Positions 50,512-59,060 of a stretch of DNA of 64,000 nucleotides are shown here, one piece after another (positions within the stretch are counted from its first letter, which is position 1; each line of letters starts with the position of its first letter). The position numbers were made by a program, and so were the translations under genes. Under the pieces are notes generated by a model, which was not told where the DNA came from, did not search any database, and saw nothing but the letters and a program-made list of their open reading frames with translations. The DNA is from an uncultured Armatimonadota bacterium. GTDB lineage: Bacteria; Armatimonadota; Fimbriimonadia; Fimbriimonadales; Fimbriimonadaceae. Where the stretch lies: the NCBI GenBank assembly GCA_903899015.1, contig CAIUHP010000048.1:1-64000 (forward strand), given 5' to 3'.

Positions 50512-51588
50512 ATGTCGAGAAAGATTGCAGTTTTAGCAGGTGACGGGATCGGTCCCGAAGTGGTCGGCGAGGCCGTGAAAGTCCTCAAGCGTATCAGTAG
50601 CGCATTTGAGTTTGAACATGCTCTTGTGGGCGGCGCTGCCTACGACGATGGTGGGCATCCGATGCCGCAATCGACTTTGGATCTCTGTCGAGCATCCGAT
50701 GCGGTTCTACTAGGTGCAGTGGGTGGCCCCAAATACGATAAGATCCAACCACCCGAAATGCGCCCGGAAGTTGGTGCTCTCCTTCCATTGCGCTCCGAAC
50801 TCAACTTGTACGCCAATGTTCGACCTGCGAAAACTCTAAACGCGCTTAAGGATTCCAGCCCTCTCCGTGGAGATCGAGGAGTCATGGACTTAGTTGTCAT
50901 GCGCGAACTTACGGGTGGGATTTATTTTGCTCGACCACGCGAACGAAGAGATGATGGCAATACAGCCGTGGATACCTGCATCTATCGTCGACACGAGGTC
51001 GTACGGATTGCCGAACGAGCATTTGAAATCGCACGCCAGCGGCGACGCGAGATTGTGAGCGTCGACAAGGCGAACGTGCTTGAAACATCAAGGCTATGGC
51101 GAGAAGTAGTGACTGAAATGGCACCTTCCTATCCCGATGTGAAGGTTTCTCACATGCTCGTTGACAATTGCGCGATGCAACTGGTCCGAGACCCATCGCA
51201 GTTCGATGTGATTCTTACCGAAAACATGTTTGGTGACATCCTTTCGGACGAGGCTTCAATGATTACCGGCTCCCTCGGATTGTTGCCTTCGGCTTCGCTA
51301 AGTGATCCAAAAGAGGGTCGAGTTTTTGGGCTCTACGAACCGGTTCACGGTTCTGCTCCGGATATTGCCGGCCTTGGAAAAGCAAATCCGATTGCCACGA
51401 TCTTGAGCGCCGCGATGATGCTTCGTTACTCCTTTGACGATGACGCGGCTGCACTCGTGATCGAGAATGCGGTGGATGCCGTTTTAGACGCCGGAATTCG
51501 AACCGCTGACATCATGTCGGAAGGATGCCAACTGGTATCCACCTCTGAAATGGGTGAGGCAATTTCACAGCGAATTTTGCTTTCCTGA
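50512..51588 (+). CDS. leuB: 3-isopropylmalate dehydrogenase
   Basis: 358 aa. Oxidative decarboxylation step of leucine synthesis. Signatures are [27 protein letters not shown] with the substrate arginines, the ELTGGIYFA stretch, the metal site EDILSDEAS-like [14 protein letters not shown], and the NAD-site [16 protein letters not shown]. No leuA, leuC or leuD gene is in the window, so the pathway is split. It lies 51 bp after the small membrane-protein gene. Confidence 0.96.
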   Translation: MSRKIAVLAGDGIGPEVVGEAVKVLKRISSAFEFEHALVGGAAYDDGGHPMPQSTLDLCRASDAVLLGAVGGPKYDKIQPPEMRPEVGALLPLRSELNLYANVRPAKTLNALKDSSPLRGDRGVMDLVVMRELTGGIYFARPRERRDDGNTAVDTCIYRRHEVVRIAERAFEIARQRRREIVSVDKANVLETSRLWREVVTEMAPSYPDVKVSHMLVDNCAMQLVRDPSQFDVILTENMFGDILSDEASMITGSLGLLPSASLSDPKEGRVFGLYEPVHGSAPDIAGLGKANPIATILSAAMMLRYSFDDDAAALVIENAVDAVLDAGIRTADIMSEGCQLVSTSEMGEAISQRILLS

Positions 51589-51603
51589 TTCTAGGAATCA
51601 GTG

Positions 51604-52929
51604 ATGAAACCGATGGCGAACAGGCACGGATTGGAGCCAGTTAAAAGTCCTCTAAACCTACGCGCTAACCCATCGGTTTACATTTACATTTCAGTTCTCT
51701 CGTTTCTTTTCCTCTCGCCAGGAAATCTGGTCAATACCCCGCTTCAGTTCATCTATAAGAACCAACTACACTTGGTTGCTTCCCAAACTGCGATCTTTAA
51801 GCTGATCATCAATCTACCGGGATTTTTTGCGTTCCTCTTCGGAATTTGCCGAGACCGATTCAATCCCCTTAAGATGGGTGACCGTGGTTTTATCCTCATC
51901 TTCGGTTCCTTGAGTGCCTTTGTCTTTATTGCCTTGTCTCAGGTTCCACTAACGGTCTATACGCTTGGAGCAGGGCTGATCCTTTGGGGCATTGCTTTAG
52001 GAATGGTTGGGGCCTCTTATCAGGCAATCATGCGCAATATCTCTGAAGTTCGGATGATGAGCGGACGAATGAGCACCACCTACAATCTTTTAGGAGCGGG
52101 AATCCCCATGCTAGCTCTTTACGGGGGTGGATGGCTTGCCGAAAAGCTCGATTGGCGGACTCTCTTGTTGACGATCGGCTTTACCTATTTTGCACTCGGG
52201 CTCGTAGCGCTTTGGAAGCCGAAAGTGGTCTTTCATGGGCTCGGGGACTATGGCAATCAAACCTTTGAACAGATAACAAGAGATCTCAGACTGTTAGCGA
52301 GAAATCGGGGATTTTGGATTGCGGTCGCCATGTGGGGGGTATGGGCGTTCTCGCCATCCGGACCGACTCCACTCATGTATTTCTTGACCGATACATTGAA
52401 GATGAGGCCTCTCCAATACTCGACCTTCAACGCGATTTTTAATGGCGCAGCGCTTCCGACGATCATGTTGTTCGGAGTTCTTTGCAAGAAAGTCAGCCTC
52501 TGGCGCCTGTTGCTCATTTCTACTGTGATTGGCATTCCTCAGTGGTTACCAGTGATGTTTATCCACACTCCGCTCCAGTCTTATATCGTGGCGGCTTTGA
52601 TAGGCCTTGGCGGTGGATTAGCTTCTACTGCGTATTACGGTTTGCTTTTCCGTGCCTGCCCAGAGAGTTTGGCGGGCACTGGAATGCTGGTCGCGGGAAG
52701 CATCGCGCTGATTGTCATCGAGGTTGGAAATGTCCTAGGTGGCTACATCTACTCAGCTTGGGGATTTGCTGGCTGTGCCATCGTAACCAGTCTTGCTTAT
52801 TGCGTTCTCCTACCTCTGTGTTTTGCGCTACCAAGAAGTCTCGTTCAACCGGTAGACAATGAGCATGTGCCGACCCTTTCTGAGATTGTCCTCGCTGAGG
52901 AAGTTGCTCAAGAAGTGCCTTTGATATGA
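51604..52929 (+). CDS. MFS-type transporter
   Basis: 441 aa with about twelve membrane helices; ATG 51604 is taken over a GTG one codon earlier. A long cytoplasmic loop around residue 215 divides the halves. The first half has NTPLQFIYKNQLHLVASQTAI and LGMVGASYQAIMRNISE, which recall the folate/biopterin (BT1)-like branch of the superfamily, but substrate cannot be assigned. Possibly co-transcribed with leuB (15 bp apart). Confidence 0.85.
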   Translation: MKPMANRHGLEPVKSPLNLRANPSVYIYISVLSFLFLSPGNLVNTPLQFIYKNQLHLVASQTAIFKLIINLPGFFAFLFGICRDRFNPLKMGDRGFILIFGSLSAFVFIALSQVPLTVYTLGAGLILWGIALGMVGASYQAIMRNISEVRMMSGRMSTTYNLLGAGIPMLALYGGGWLAEKLDWRTLLLTIGFTYFALGLVALWKPKVVFHGLGDYGNQTFEQITRDLRLLARNRGFWIAVAMWGVWAFSPSGPTPLMYFLTDTLKMRPLQYSTFNAIFNGAALPTIMLFGVLCKKVSLWRLLLISTVIGIPQWLPVMFIHTPLQSYIVAALIGLGGGLASTAYYGLLFRACPESLAGTGMLVAGSIALIVIEVGNVLGGYIYSAWGFAGCAIVTSLAYCVLLPLCFALPRSLVQPVDNEHVPTLSEIVLAEEVAQEVPLI

Positions 52930-52934
52930 AGAAT

Positions 52935-52963
52935 GCCTCCATCCAGAATCTCTGGATGGAGGC
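52935..52963. terminator. Perfect hairpin between convergent genes
   Basis: 13-bp perfect stem (52935-52947 with 52951-52963), loop ATC, located between the MFS gene and the convergent pilin gene. Flanking T tracts are weak on both strands, so efficiency is uncertain. Confidence 0.7.
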
Positions 52964-52984
52964 GTCGATGTTGATTTGCTAGCC

Positions 52985-53944
52985 TTAGTTGCCGCAGTTA
53001 GGGTGAGCACCCTCAACGTCGGTTGACCAGTAGCAGATGTTGCCAACGGTAGCGTGCCAGTCGAGGTTCTTCGCGTGGCCGTCAACCCATTGAACATTCA
53101 GCTTGCCATTGTGTCGCTTCTGAATGAGAGTCGTTGCCGATGGAAGGAAGCTGCTGTAGCTCTGACCAGACTGAGTCCAGTTTGAACCACCTTGGTTCAT
53201 CCAATATCCAACGTAGTTGGAGTTTTGGTTCGTCACGTAAGCTAGCTCATTTCCGTTGAGGTTAGCCGTGATTTGAACACCCGAGTCGTTGCTCGCTGAA
53301 ATGTCAGGACCTGCACCATAGTAGCTGGCGTCGATGATCATGATCGTGCCTGCAACACGTGGAACGGATGTGAGTGTTGGAGGTGAAGGAAGGTTCGCTG
53401 AGCCACCGCTTGTGTTTGCGCCTGGGCTGAGCCAGAAGTCGTTGTGACCGTAGCTGTTCTGTCCACCGTAGTTGTTGCCAGCTTTAGCACCGTTGGCATT
53501 TTGGAAGCCAACCGCGGTTCCGCTACCTGGATAGAATGGACTTGTTGTGTCTGGATCCTTGTATAGGTTGAAGTTCTTTGTATATGGGTAGAGCGTATAA
53601 GCCCAGTAGAGTCTCTGGTTGACTGCGCTTCCTACTCCACCGGCCTGGTCAGGAGCGGTTGAGTTCAAGTTGCCGTTTCCGTCGAGGTACTCGGAGCATG
53701 TCTGAACTGCTGAGTAGTTGTTGGCTGCGTTTCCACCGCAGTTCCATCGGTGAGCGTATAGGGCGTCGTCTGCATCACCGGCATACATAATGGATGCTAG
53801 TCCAAGCTGCTTGAGGTTGTTCAAGCAGGATGTTTTCTTAGCTGCTTCTTTGGCCTGTGCGAAGACTGGGAACAAGATCGCTGCGAGGATCGCGATAATT
53901 GCGATAACCACAAGAAGTTCAATAAGGGTAAAGGCTTTTTTCAT
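52985..53944 (-). CDS. H-X9-DG type prepilin
   Basis: 319 aa from ATG 53944, with the very short leader MKKA, then [20 protein letters not shown] and the phylum-typical [16 protein letters not shown] plus [20 protein letters not shown]. Ala stands at -1 of the cleavage site. The C-terminal signature is [17 protein letters not shown]. The middle is rich in Asn/Gly/Tyr, as for a surface-exposed pilin. It is a single gene with a dedicated upstream region that contains phased repeats and a palindrome. Its tail is related to that of the two propeller-like proteins at 18.5-21.3 kb. Confidence 0.94.
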   Translation of the reverse strand: MKKAFTLIELLVVIAIIAILAAILFPVFAQAKEAAKKTSCLNNLKQLGLASIMYAGDADDALYAHRWNCGGNAANNYSAVQTCSEYLDGNGNLNSTAPDQAGGVGSAVNQRLYWAYTLYPYTKNFNLYKDPDTTSPFYPGSGTAVGFQNANGAKAGNNYGGQNSYGHNDFWLSPGANTSGGSANLPSPPTLTSVPRVAGTIMIIDASYYGAGPDISASNDSGVQITANLNGNELAYVTNQNSNYVGYWMNQGGSNWTQSGQSYSSFLPSATTLIQKRHNGKLNVQWVDGHAKNLDWHATVGNICYWSTDVEGAHPNCGN

Positions 53945-53987
53945 GTTTATAGACTCCAACTGCCCCCACGGACGAGGCCCGGAACAT

Positions 53988-53993
53988 ATGATA
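53988..53993 (-). promoter_or_regulatory. Candidate -10 box of the H-X9-DG pilin
   Basis: TATCAT on the minus strand, 44 bp before the ATG. No good -35 box is present 16-18 bp upstream, which would fit a promoter that needs an activator. Confidence 0.4.
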
Positions 53994-54019
53994 GGGAATT
54001 GTGCAGGTTAAGATCATCC

Positions 54020-54057
54020 CCTTACGTTGCCTTAACACAACCTTAGTCGGCCCTTAA
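54020..54057. promoter_or_regulatory. Four phased CCTTA repeats, candidate activator site
   Basis: CCTTAC, CCTTAA, CCTTAG and CCTTAA start at 54020, 54030, 54041 and 54052, i.e. 10, 11 and 11 bp apart, so they face the same side of the helix. The array lies just upstream of the candidate -10 box of the pilin gene. Direct repeats at about 11 bp are typical of OmpR/PhoB-family response regulators. Confidence 0.6.
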
Positions 54058-54077
54058 CAATGCGCATAAAATATCTT

Positions 54078-54093
54078 AGTTAACCGGTTAACT
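54078..54093. promoter_or_regulatory. 16-bp perfect palindrome
   Basis: AGTTAACCGGTTAACT, between the clpC terminator and the phased repeats, about 135 bp upstream of the pilin start. Candidate operator for a dimeric regulator. Confidence 0.5.
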
Positions 54094-54107
54094 CAGTGGC
54101 CATTGAC

Positions 54108-54141
54108 AAAAAAAGGCTCTCCGACCGTCTGGTCGGAGAGC
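54108..54141 (-). terminator. Intrinsic terminator of clpC
   Basis: Perfect 11-bp stem (54116-54126 with 54131-54141), 4-nt loop; on the minus strand it is followed by C and seven Ts. Confidence 0.93.
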
Positions 54142-54156
54142 TGTGATCGTTAAGGG

Positions 54157-56652
54157 TTACTTTGAGGCGAGTTCTTTTTCAGGAGCACCACCGGTTTCGG
54201 CACCTTGTCTCTTAAAGATCACGGTACCGTCAACCAGATCGGCCATGATGAGATCGCCTGATTGGAATCGACCCAGCAAGAGCTCCTCGCTGAGAGGATC
54301 TTCGATGAAGCGCTGAACGGCTCGTCGAAGTGGTCGAGCGCCAAGGTTGGCGTCGTAACCCTGCTCTACGAGCATGCTCTTCACTGCATCGCTTAGCTGA
54401 ATGGTGATACCCATGGCAGTTGCCTGCTGATTCACTCGCTTCAGATAGAGGTCGGCAATTTGAAGAATCTCTTCTCGCTTCAAGTGCTGGAACACGATGA
54501 CTTCGTCAACACGATTGAGGAACTCGGGGCGGAAGAGCTTCTTCATTTCTTCAACCATCTTGTTCTTCATGGATTCGTAAGTCTTCGGGTCACTCAAATC
54601 CAACTTAACGTCTCGCAAGCCAAGTGGCTTGTCTTGCTCGATCGGTCTAACTCCGACGTTCGACGTCATGATGATAATGGTGTTTCTGAAGTCAACCGTT
54701 CGCCCTTGGCTATCAGTCAACTGTCCGTCTTCCATCACCTGCAAGAGGATATTGAAAACCTCCGGGTGAGCCTTTTCGATTTCATCAAGAAGAACTACAC
54801 AATAAGGGTTTCGTCGGACCTGTTCGGTTAACTGACCGCCCTCATCGTAACCTACATATCCGGGAGGGGCTCCTAGCAGTCTACTGACTGCAAATCGCTC
54901 CATATATTCGGACATATCGATTCGGACCATGCTCGATTCCTTTTCGTAAAGGTAACCAGCAAGTGCCTTGGCAAGTTCAGTTTTTCCAACTCCAGTAGGT
55001 CCCAGGAAGATGAAGCTACCCATCGGTCGCTTAGGGTCTTTGAGGCCCGAACGCGCGCGTCGGATAGCTCGTGAAACGGCGACTACCGCATCATGCTGAC
55101 CAACGATTCGCTCGTGGAGATCGGTTTCCATTCGAAGAAGTTTCTGGCTCTCTGCTTCGACAAGCTTCGTAACCGGAATACCGGTCCAACTCTGAACGAT
55201 GGATGCGATTTCAGCTTCCCCTACTACAGGTTCTGGCTTTGGCGCATTCTGCCACTCTTCTTCTCGCTGCTGAACGCTGAGTTCTAGCTCGTCGCGTTCT
55301 TGCTGCAATTTGACTAGCTGCTCTTCGTTTGTGCTTCTCTTTTCGAGATGCTCAACTTCAGCGCGTAGCTTCGAAAGTCGGGCTCGATCAGATCGAACTT
55401 CAGCGGGAGGCAAGCTTTGCTGGAGTCGGACACGTGAAGCAGCTTCGTCCACCAAATCGATCGCCTTGTCAGGAAGGCTCCGGTCAGAGATATATCTCTG
55501 GCTGAGGGTAACGGCCGCGATAATAGCGTCATCAGTTATCTCAACTTGGTGATGAGCTTCGTATCGCTCTCGCAATCCTTTCATGATGTCGATTGCTTCT
55601 TCCTCACTAGGTTCTTTAACCTTTACAGCTTGGAATCGGCGCTCGAGAGCGGCATCCTTTTCAATGTACTTGCGGAACTCGTCTTGAGTTGTCGCGCCGA
55701 TGCATTGAAGTTCTCCGCGTGCTAGAGCTGGCTTCATGATGTTGGAAGCATCGATGGCACCTTCGGCCGCGCCTGCTCCAACTAAAGTGTGAAGTTCGTC
55801 GATAAAGAGCACGACTTGGCCTTCTGCCTTGCGCACTTCTTCCATAACCTTCTTCATTCGCTCTTCAAATTCGCCGCGATACTTTGTTCCGGCGACGAGT
55901 CCAGCGAGATCGAGCGCAACGATTCTTTTATTGCGCAACAGGTCAGGAATGTCTCCGCTCACGATTCGAAGGGCTAATCCTTCCGCGATTGCGGTTTTAC
56001 CGACGCCTGGTTCTCCAATCAAACAAGGGTTGTTTTTTGTACGGCGGCACAAAATTTGCATGACTCGCTCGATCTCGTTCTGTCTACCTACGACAGGGTC
56101 GAGTCGACCTTCACGGGCAAGTTCAGTTAGGTCTCTGCCGAACTCGTCCAAAGTCTGCGTTTTTGTTGTACCGGCAGCGGCGGAGCTTGGTGCTCTTCCG
56201 CCCGATTTAGTCTGAGTCTCATTGTCTTGGAGCGACATAACTTCTTTTCGCGCCTTTTCCAAATCGACACCTAATTTGGCAAGAACTCGTCCTGCAAGGC
56301 CATCTCCTTCTCGGATGAGGCCAAGCAACAAGTGCTCAGTGCCAATATAGTTATTATTGAGGTTGCGAGCTTCGTCGTACGCCAGGTCAATGACCCGCTT
56401 TGCTCGAGGAGTTAGTGTCATGTCCTGACTGGGTCGAGCATCTCCTCTTGGAAGTTGCTTTTCTACCTCAGCTCGGATCCGATTGAGGCTGACACCTAAC
56501 TTTTCGAGCACACGTGCGGCGACGCTATCTGACTCTCGCACGAGTCCTAAGAGAAGGTGCTCCGTTGAAACGTAACCCTCCCCAAACTTCTGTGCCTCTT
56601 CTTGCGCATAGAAGACAACTTTTCTAGCGCGTTCTGTAAAGCGTTGCCACAT
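54157..56652 (-). CDS. clpC: Clp protease ATPase subunit ClpC
   Basis: 831-aa AAA+ unfoldase that feeds ClpP. Two N-terminal Clp repeats (TEHLLLGLVRESD and TEHLLLGLIREGD) come first. AAA-1 has Walker A GEPGVGKTAIAEG, and a middle coiled domain near residues 410-470 includes ERDELELSVQQREEEW. AAA-2 has GPTGVGKTELAKAL and SEYMERFAVSRLLGAPPGYVGYDEGG. The middle domain is short, as in ClpC rather than ClpB. It is monocistronic, without ctsR or mcsA/B neighbours. No CtsR box or CIRCE element is seen upstream. Confidence 0.95.
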   Translation of the reverse strand: MWQRFTERARKVVFYAQEEAQKFGEGYVSTEHLLLGLVRESDSVAARVLEKLGVSLNRIRAEVEKQLPRGDARPSQDMTLTPRAKRVIDLAYDEARNLNNNYIGTEHLLLGLIREGDGLAGRVLAKLGVDLEKARKEVMSLQDNETQTKSGGRAPSSAAAGTTKTQTLDEFGRDLTELAREGRLDPVVGRQNEIERVMQILCRRTKNNPCLIGEPGVGKTAIAEGLALRIVSGDIPDLLRNKRIVALDLAGLVAGTKYRGEFEERMKKVMEEVRKAEGQVVLFIDELHTLVGAGAAEGAIDASNIMKPALARGELQCIGATTQDEFRKYIEKDAALERRFQAVKVKEPSEEEAIDIMKGLRERYEAHHQVEITDDAIIAAVTLSQRYISDRSLPDKAIDLVDEAASRVRLQQSLPPAEVRSDRARLSKLRAEVEHLEKRSTNEEQLVKLQQERDELELSVQQREEEWQNAPKPEPVVGEAEIASIVQSWTGIPVTKLVEAESQKLLRMETDLHERIVGQHDAVVAVSRAIRRARSGLKDPKRPMGSFIFLGPTGVGKTELAKALAGYLYEKESSMVRIDMSEYMERFAVSRLLGAPPGYVGYDEGGQLTEQVRRNPYCVVLLDEIEKAHPEVFNILLQVMEDGQLTDSQGRTVDFRNTIIIMTSNVGVRPIEQDKPLGLRDVKLDLSDPKTYESMKNKMVEEMKKLFRPEFLNRVDEVIVFQHLKREEILQIADLYLKRVNQQATAMGITIQLSDAVKSMLVEQGYDANLGARPLRRAVQRFIEDPLSEELLLGRFQSGDLIMADLVDGTVIFKRQGAETGGAPEKELASK

Positions 56653-56966
56653 TGTTAGCTATCCACCTACTTATCGACCCATTTCCCTTGTGGGAGGGTA
56701 TCGATAATTTTTCTACGTAATCGTCGTGTTCTCCGTTTGATTTTCCCGGTTAGTCCCACATCAATCTTCGGTTCGAAATCCTTGCGATTGAAACGGCTAT
56801 TAATGGAGAGTACCCTTATGGTTGAATTGTTCCCAATAACACTTTTCAGTCAACGACTAAATCGAGAGTGAAACCATGAATATGGCTACACATAAGGGTT
56901 CAACGCACCTAGCCCTAAGACGGTTCACGAGGCCAAAAAAGTCCTAGGCAATTTGTCAATTTGGAA
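56653..56966. other. Divergent intergenic region clpC / MCE gene
   Basis: 314 bp. The clpC leader has a small C/G-rich hairpin around 56680-56700. A 23-codon frame (56876-56947) exists but has no protein-like features. I see no recognised stress-promoter element. Confidence 0.4.
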
Positions 56967-58436
56967 ATGCTGGCATCCGCGCTAAACTATGTCATGCAAA
57001 GCGCTGCGAAGGTCGGACTCCTCCTAGTGGTTTTCGTAGGGTTATTGGTTGCTGGATACGCGGTTTTAGGTAAGAGCCTTTTCGCTCCACCCCTGGACGT
57101 TTATTATGCGGATCTATCGGACGCTGGCGGTATCACGGAAGGCACAAGAGTCCTGATGGCCGGCGTAGATATCGGCACAGTCACCAAGATCTCACTCAAA
57201 TCGCCAACGGTTGCTCACATTGCACTTGGCCTCAAAAAAGGCACTCAATTACCTATCGGCAGCACCGTCTTATTACCGACATCTCTTATCGGTTTTGGAG
57301 ATAGTCCGGTCACAATTCTTCCTCCTGATCATGGCGAATCGGGATTCTGTGTTCCCGGACAAACGCTCGTTGGGAAAAAATCTTCCGCGCTGGATGGATT
57401 TTTGCCTGAGGGTAAGCAAACCATCGCTGAGTTAAATCGGACGATGATTGCGGTCCGCAAACTGCTCGAAGATGAAAAGATGCATAGTCGAGTGGCCGAC
57501 TTGCTGGAGTCTTCAAACAAAACGATTGAACGATTTGGCACATTGGCTAACGATGCGAGCCGACTCATCGCGGCAAATCAAGGCAACCTCGGAAAGTCGC
57601 TGGCAGCAGCGACCGCGGCCATTCAAGATGTCCACAAGATGACTGCCAAAGTTGCCGAACTGATTCAGAGTGGCAAGCTGCAAAACGATGCAGGGGTCAT
57701 CATGGATCGAGTGAAGAAGATCACGGAGCATGCTGACCAATTGGTCGTGAGCATGAATGGACTCATTAACGATCCCAAACTACGCAATCCGATCGATAAG
57801 TCGATTGCGAATGTAGCCGACATCACCAATACTGGCAAGCAAATCGCAGCTAACACGGCGGATATGACGAAGAATGGCGTTGCGATCACCAAGAACGTTT
57901 CGGTCGTTAGCAAGAAAGCAATCGCTTTAACCGATAAGGCGACTGAAATCGCGACCAAAGCAAGTGAAATTGAGGATCAGTTGAAGGGCGTGCTCGACAA
58001 AGTGGGCGGCTTCTTCAATAAGACTCCGAGCACGAAAGATTTGCCGAAGCTTTCCACCGAAATGGATTTGATGCGGTCCAACAAGCCGGGATACTGGCGA
58101 ACGGACTTCAACGTAAGTCTTCCCTTAAGCGACTCAACCCTTCACTTGGGGATCTACGATGCGTTTGAATCGGACAAAATAACCGCCCAGTTAGGAAAAA
58201 CTGTCACATCCACGTTTGGATATCGCTACGGTGTGTACGCGAGCAAGCCTGCAATTGGGGTAGACTTCCGTCTTGCGCCAAGGTTCTCCTTAAGAGGGGA
58301 CGCATGGGACATCAATAATCCTAGGCTCGACCTTCGCGCAAGTTACGAATTCGGCAACGGATTCATTGGTTGGTTGGGTGTCGATCGAGTCATGAAAGAC
58401 AATGCCCTAACCTTTGGAGTCGGAGTACGAAGATAA
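56967..58436 (+). CDS. MCE/MlaD-family lipid transport protein with beta-rich C-terminus
   Basis: 489 aa from ATG 56967 (TTG 56961 is an alternative). One N-terminal membrane helix (VGLLLVVFVGLLVAGYAVLG) is followed by the MCE domain (VYYADLSDAGGITEGTRVLMAGVDIGTVTKI). Residues about 160-350 form a long helical/coiled region. The last 120 residues alternate as amphipathic strands (FGYRYGVYASKPAIGVDFRL, LGVDRVMKDNALTFGVGVRR) with a C-terminal Arg. This looks like an outer-membrane-anchored beta domain, so the chain could span the periplasm. Lipid carriage is inferred from the family. No mlaE/F genes are adjacent. Confidence 0.87.
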   Translation: MLASALNYVMQSAAKVGLLLVVFVGLLVAGYAVLGKSLFAPPLDVYYADLSDAGGITEGTRVLMAGVDIGTVTKISLKSPTVAHIALGLKKGTQLPIGSTVLLPTSLIGFGDSPVTILPPDHGESGFCVPGQTLVGKKSSALDGFLPEGKQTIAELNRTMIAVRKLLEDEKMHSRVADLLESSNKTIERFGTLANDASRLIAANQGNLGKSLAAATAAIQDVHKMTAKVAELIQSGKLQNDAGVIMDRVKKITEHADQLVVSMNGLINDPKLRNPIDKSIANVADITNTGKQIAANTADMTKNGVAITKNVSVVSKKAIALTDKATEIATKASEIEDQLKGVLDKVGGFFNKTPSTKDLPKLSTEMDLMRSNKPGYWRTDFNVSLPLSDSTLHLGIYDAFESDKITAQLGKTVTSTFGYRYGVYASKPAIGVDFRLAPRFSLRGDAWDINNPRLDLRASYEFGNGFIGWLGVDRVMKDNALTFGVGVRR

Positions 58437-58496
58437 AATTTGAGTTCGGCATGGAGGAGCGAAAGGCCCCATCCGTACAAACTAGGATTACAAGAA

Positions 58497-58994
58497 ATGA
58501 AGGTCATTCTTAACCAGACAGTGCCGAAGGTTGGCAAAGAAGGCACGGTTGTTACCGTTGCAGACGGATTTGCACGCAATTATTTATTCCCTCGTGGGTT
58601 GGCCATCGTCGCCGACAAAAATCAGTTGAGGGGTCTCGAGATTCGAAATGTTCGCCTCGCCGCTAAGTCAGCGGATGCTAAGGCGGCAGCTGAAGTTCTC
58701 AAAGAATCTATCAACGGAAAGACAGTGCGAATCGCCGGCCAAGTCGGTAAGGTTCAAGGCAAGCTTTTCGGTGCGATCACATCCCAGAACGTTGCGGATG
58801 CGATCAAATCTCAGCTTGGTGTTTCGCTTGAGAAGAAGAACATTGCTCTCATCGAAGCGATCAAGAAGCTTGGTACCCACGAAGTTGAAGTTGATCTTCA
58901 CCGGGACGTGGATGCTAAAGTGAAGGTCGAAGTCTACGACCCAAGTGCAGTTGTAGAAGTTGCCGAAGAGACAGAAGAACTGGCAACCGCCTAA
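58497..58994 (+). CDS. rplI: 50S ribosomal protein L9
   Basis: 165 aa from ATG 58497, the standard start MKVILNQTVPKVGKEGTVVTVADGFARNYLFPRG. The longer frame from 58440 is not needed. The N-terminal globe, the long central helix and the C-terminal domain (EVEVDLHRDVDAKVKVEVYD) are intact, with an acidic tail. It is separated from the usual partners rpsF, ssb and rpsR. Confidence 0.97.
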   Translation: MKVILNQTVPKVGKEGTVVTVADGFARNYLFPRGLAIVADKNQLRGLEIRNVRLAAKSADAKAAAEVLKESINGKTVRIAGQVGKVQGKLFGAITSQNVADAIKSQLGVSLEKKNIALIEAIKKLGTHEVEVDLHRDVDAKVKVEVYDPSAVVEVAEETEELATA

Positions 58995-59004
58995 CTGAAC
59001 TGTT

Positions 59005-59060
59005 CATCAATGATAAAAGGTGGCACAAGCTGAGACTGGGGCCACCATTTATTATTGATG
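59005..59060. terminator. Long bidirectional hairpin between rplI and the MocR gene
   Basis: 20-nt arms (59005-59024 and 59041-59060) pair with one mismatch and one wobble around a 16-nt loop. The right arm includes the stop codon of the convergent regulator gene. AT-rich outer parts can act as T tracts in both directions. Confidence 0.75.

Noticed and set aside
56876-56947. 23-codon frame before the MCE gene
   Set aside because: No ribosome-binding site, no conserved features, and such a length is expected by chance.
57310-57568. Minus-strand frames inside the MCE gene
   Set aside because: Shadow frames of a clear gene; no homology features.
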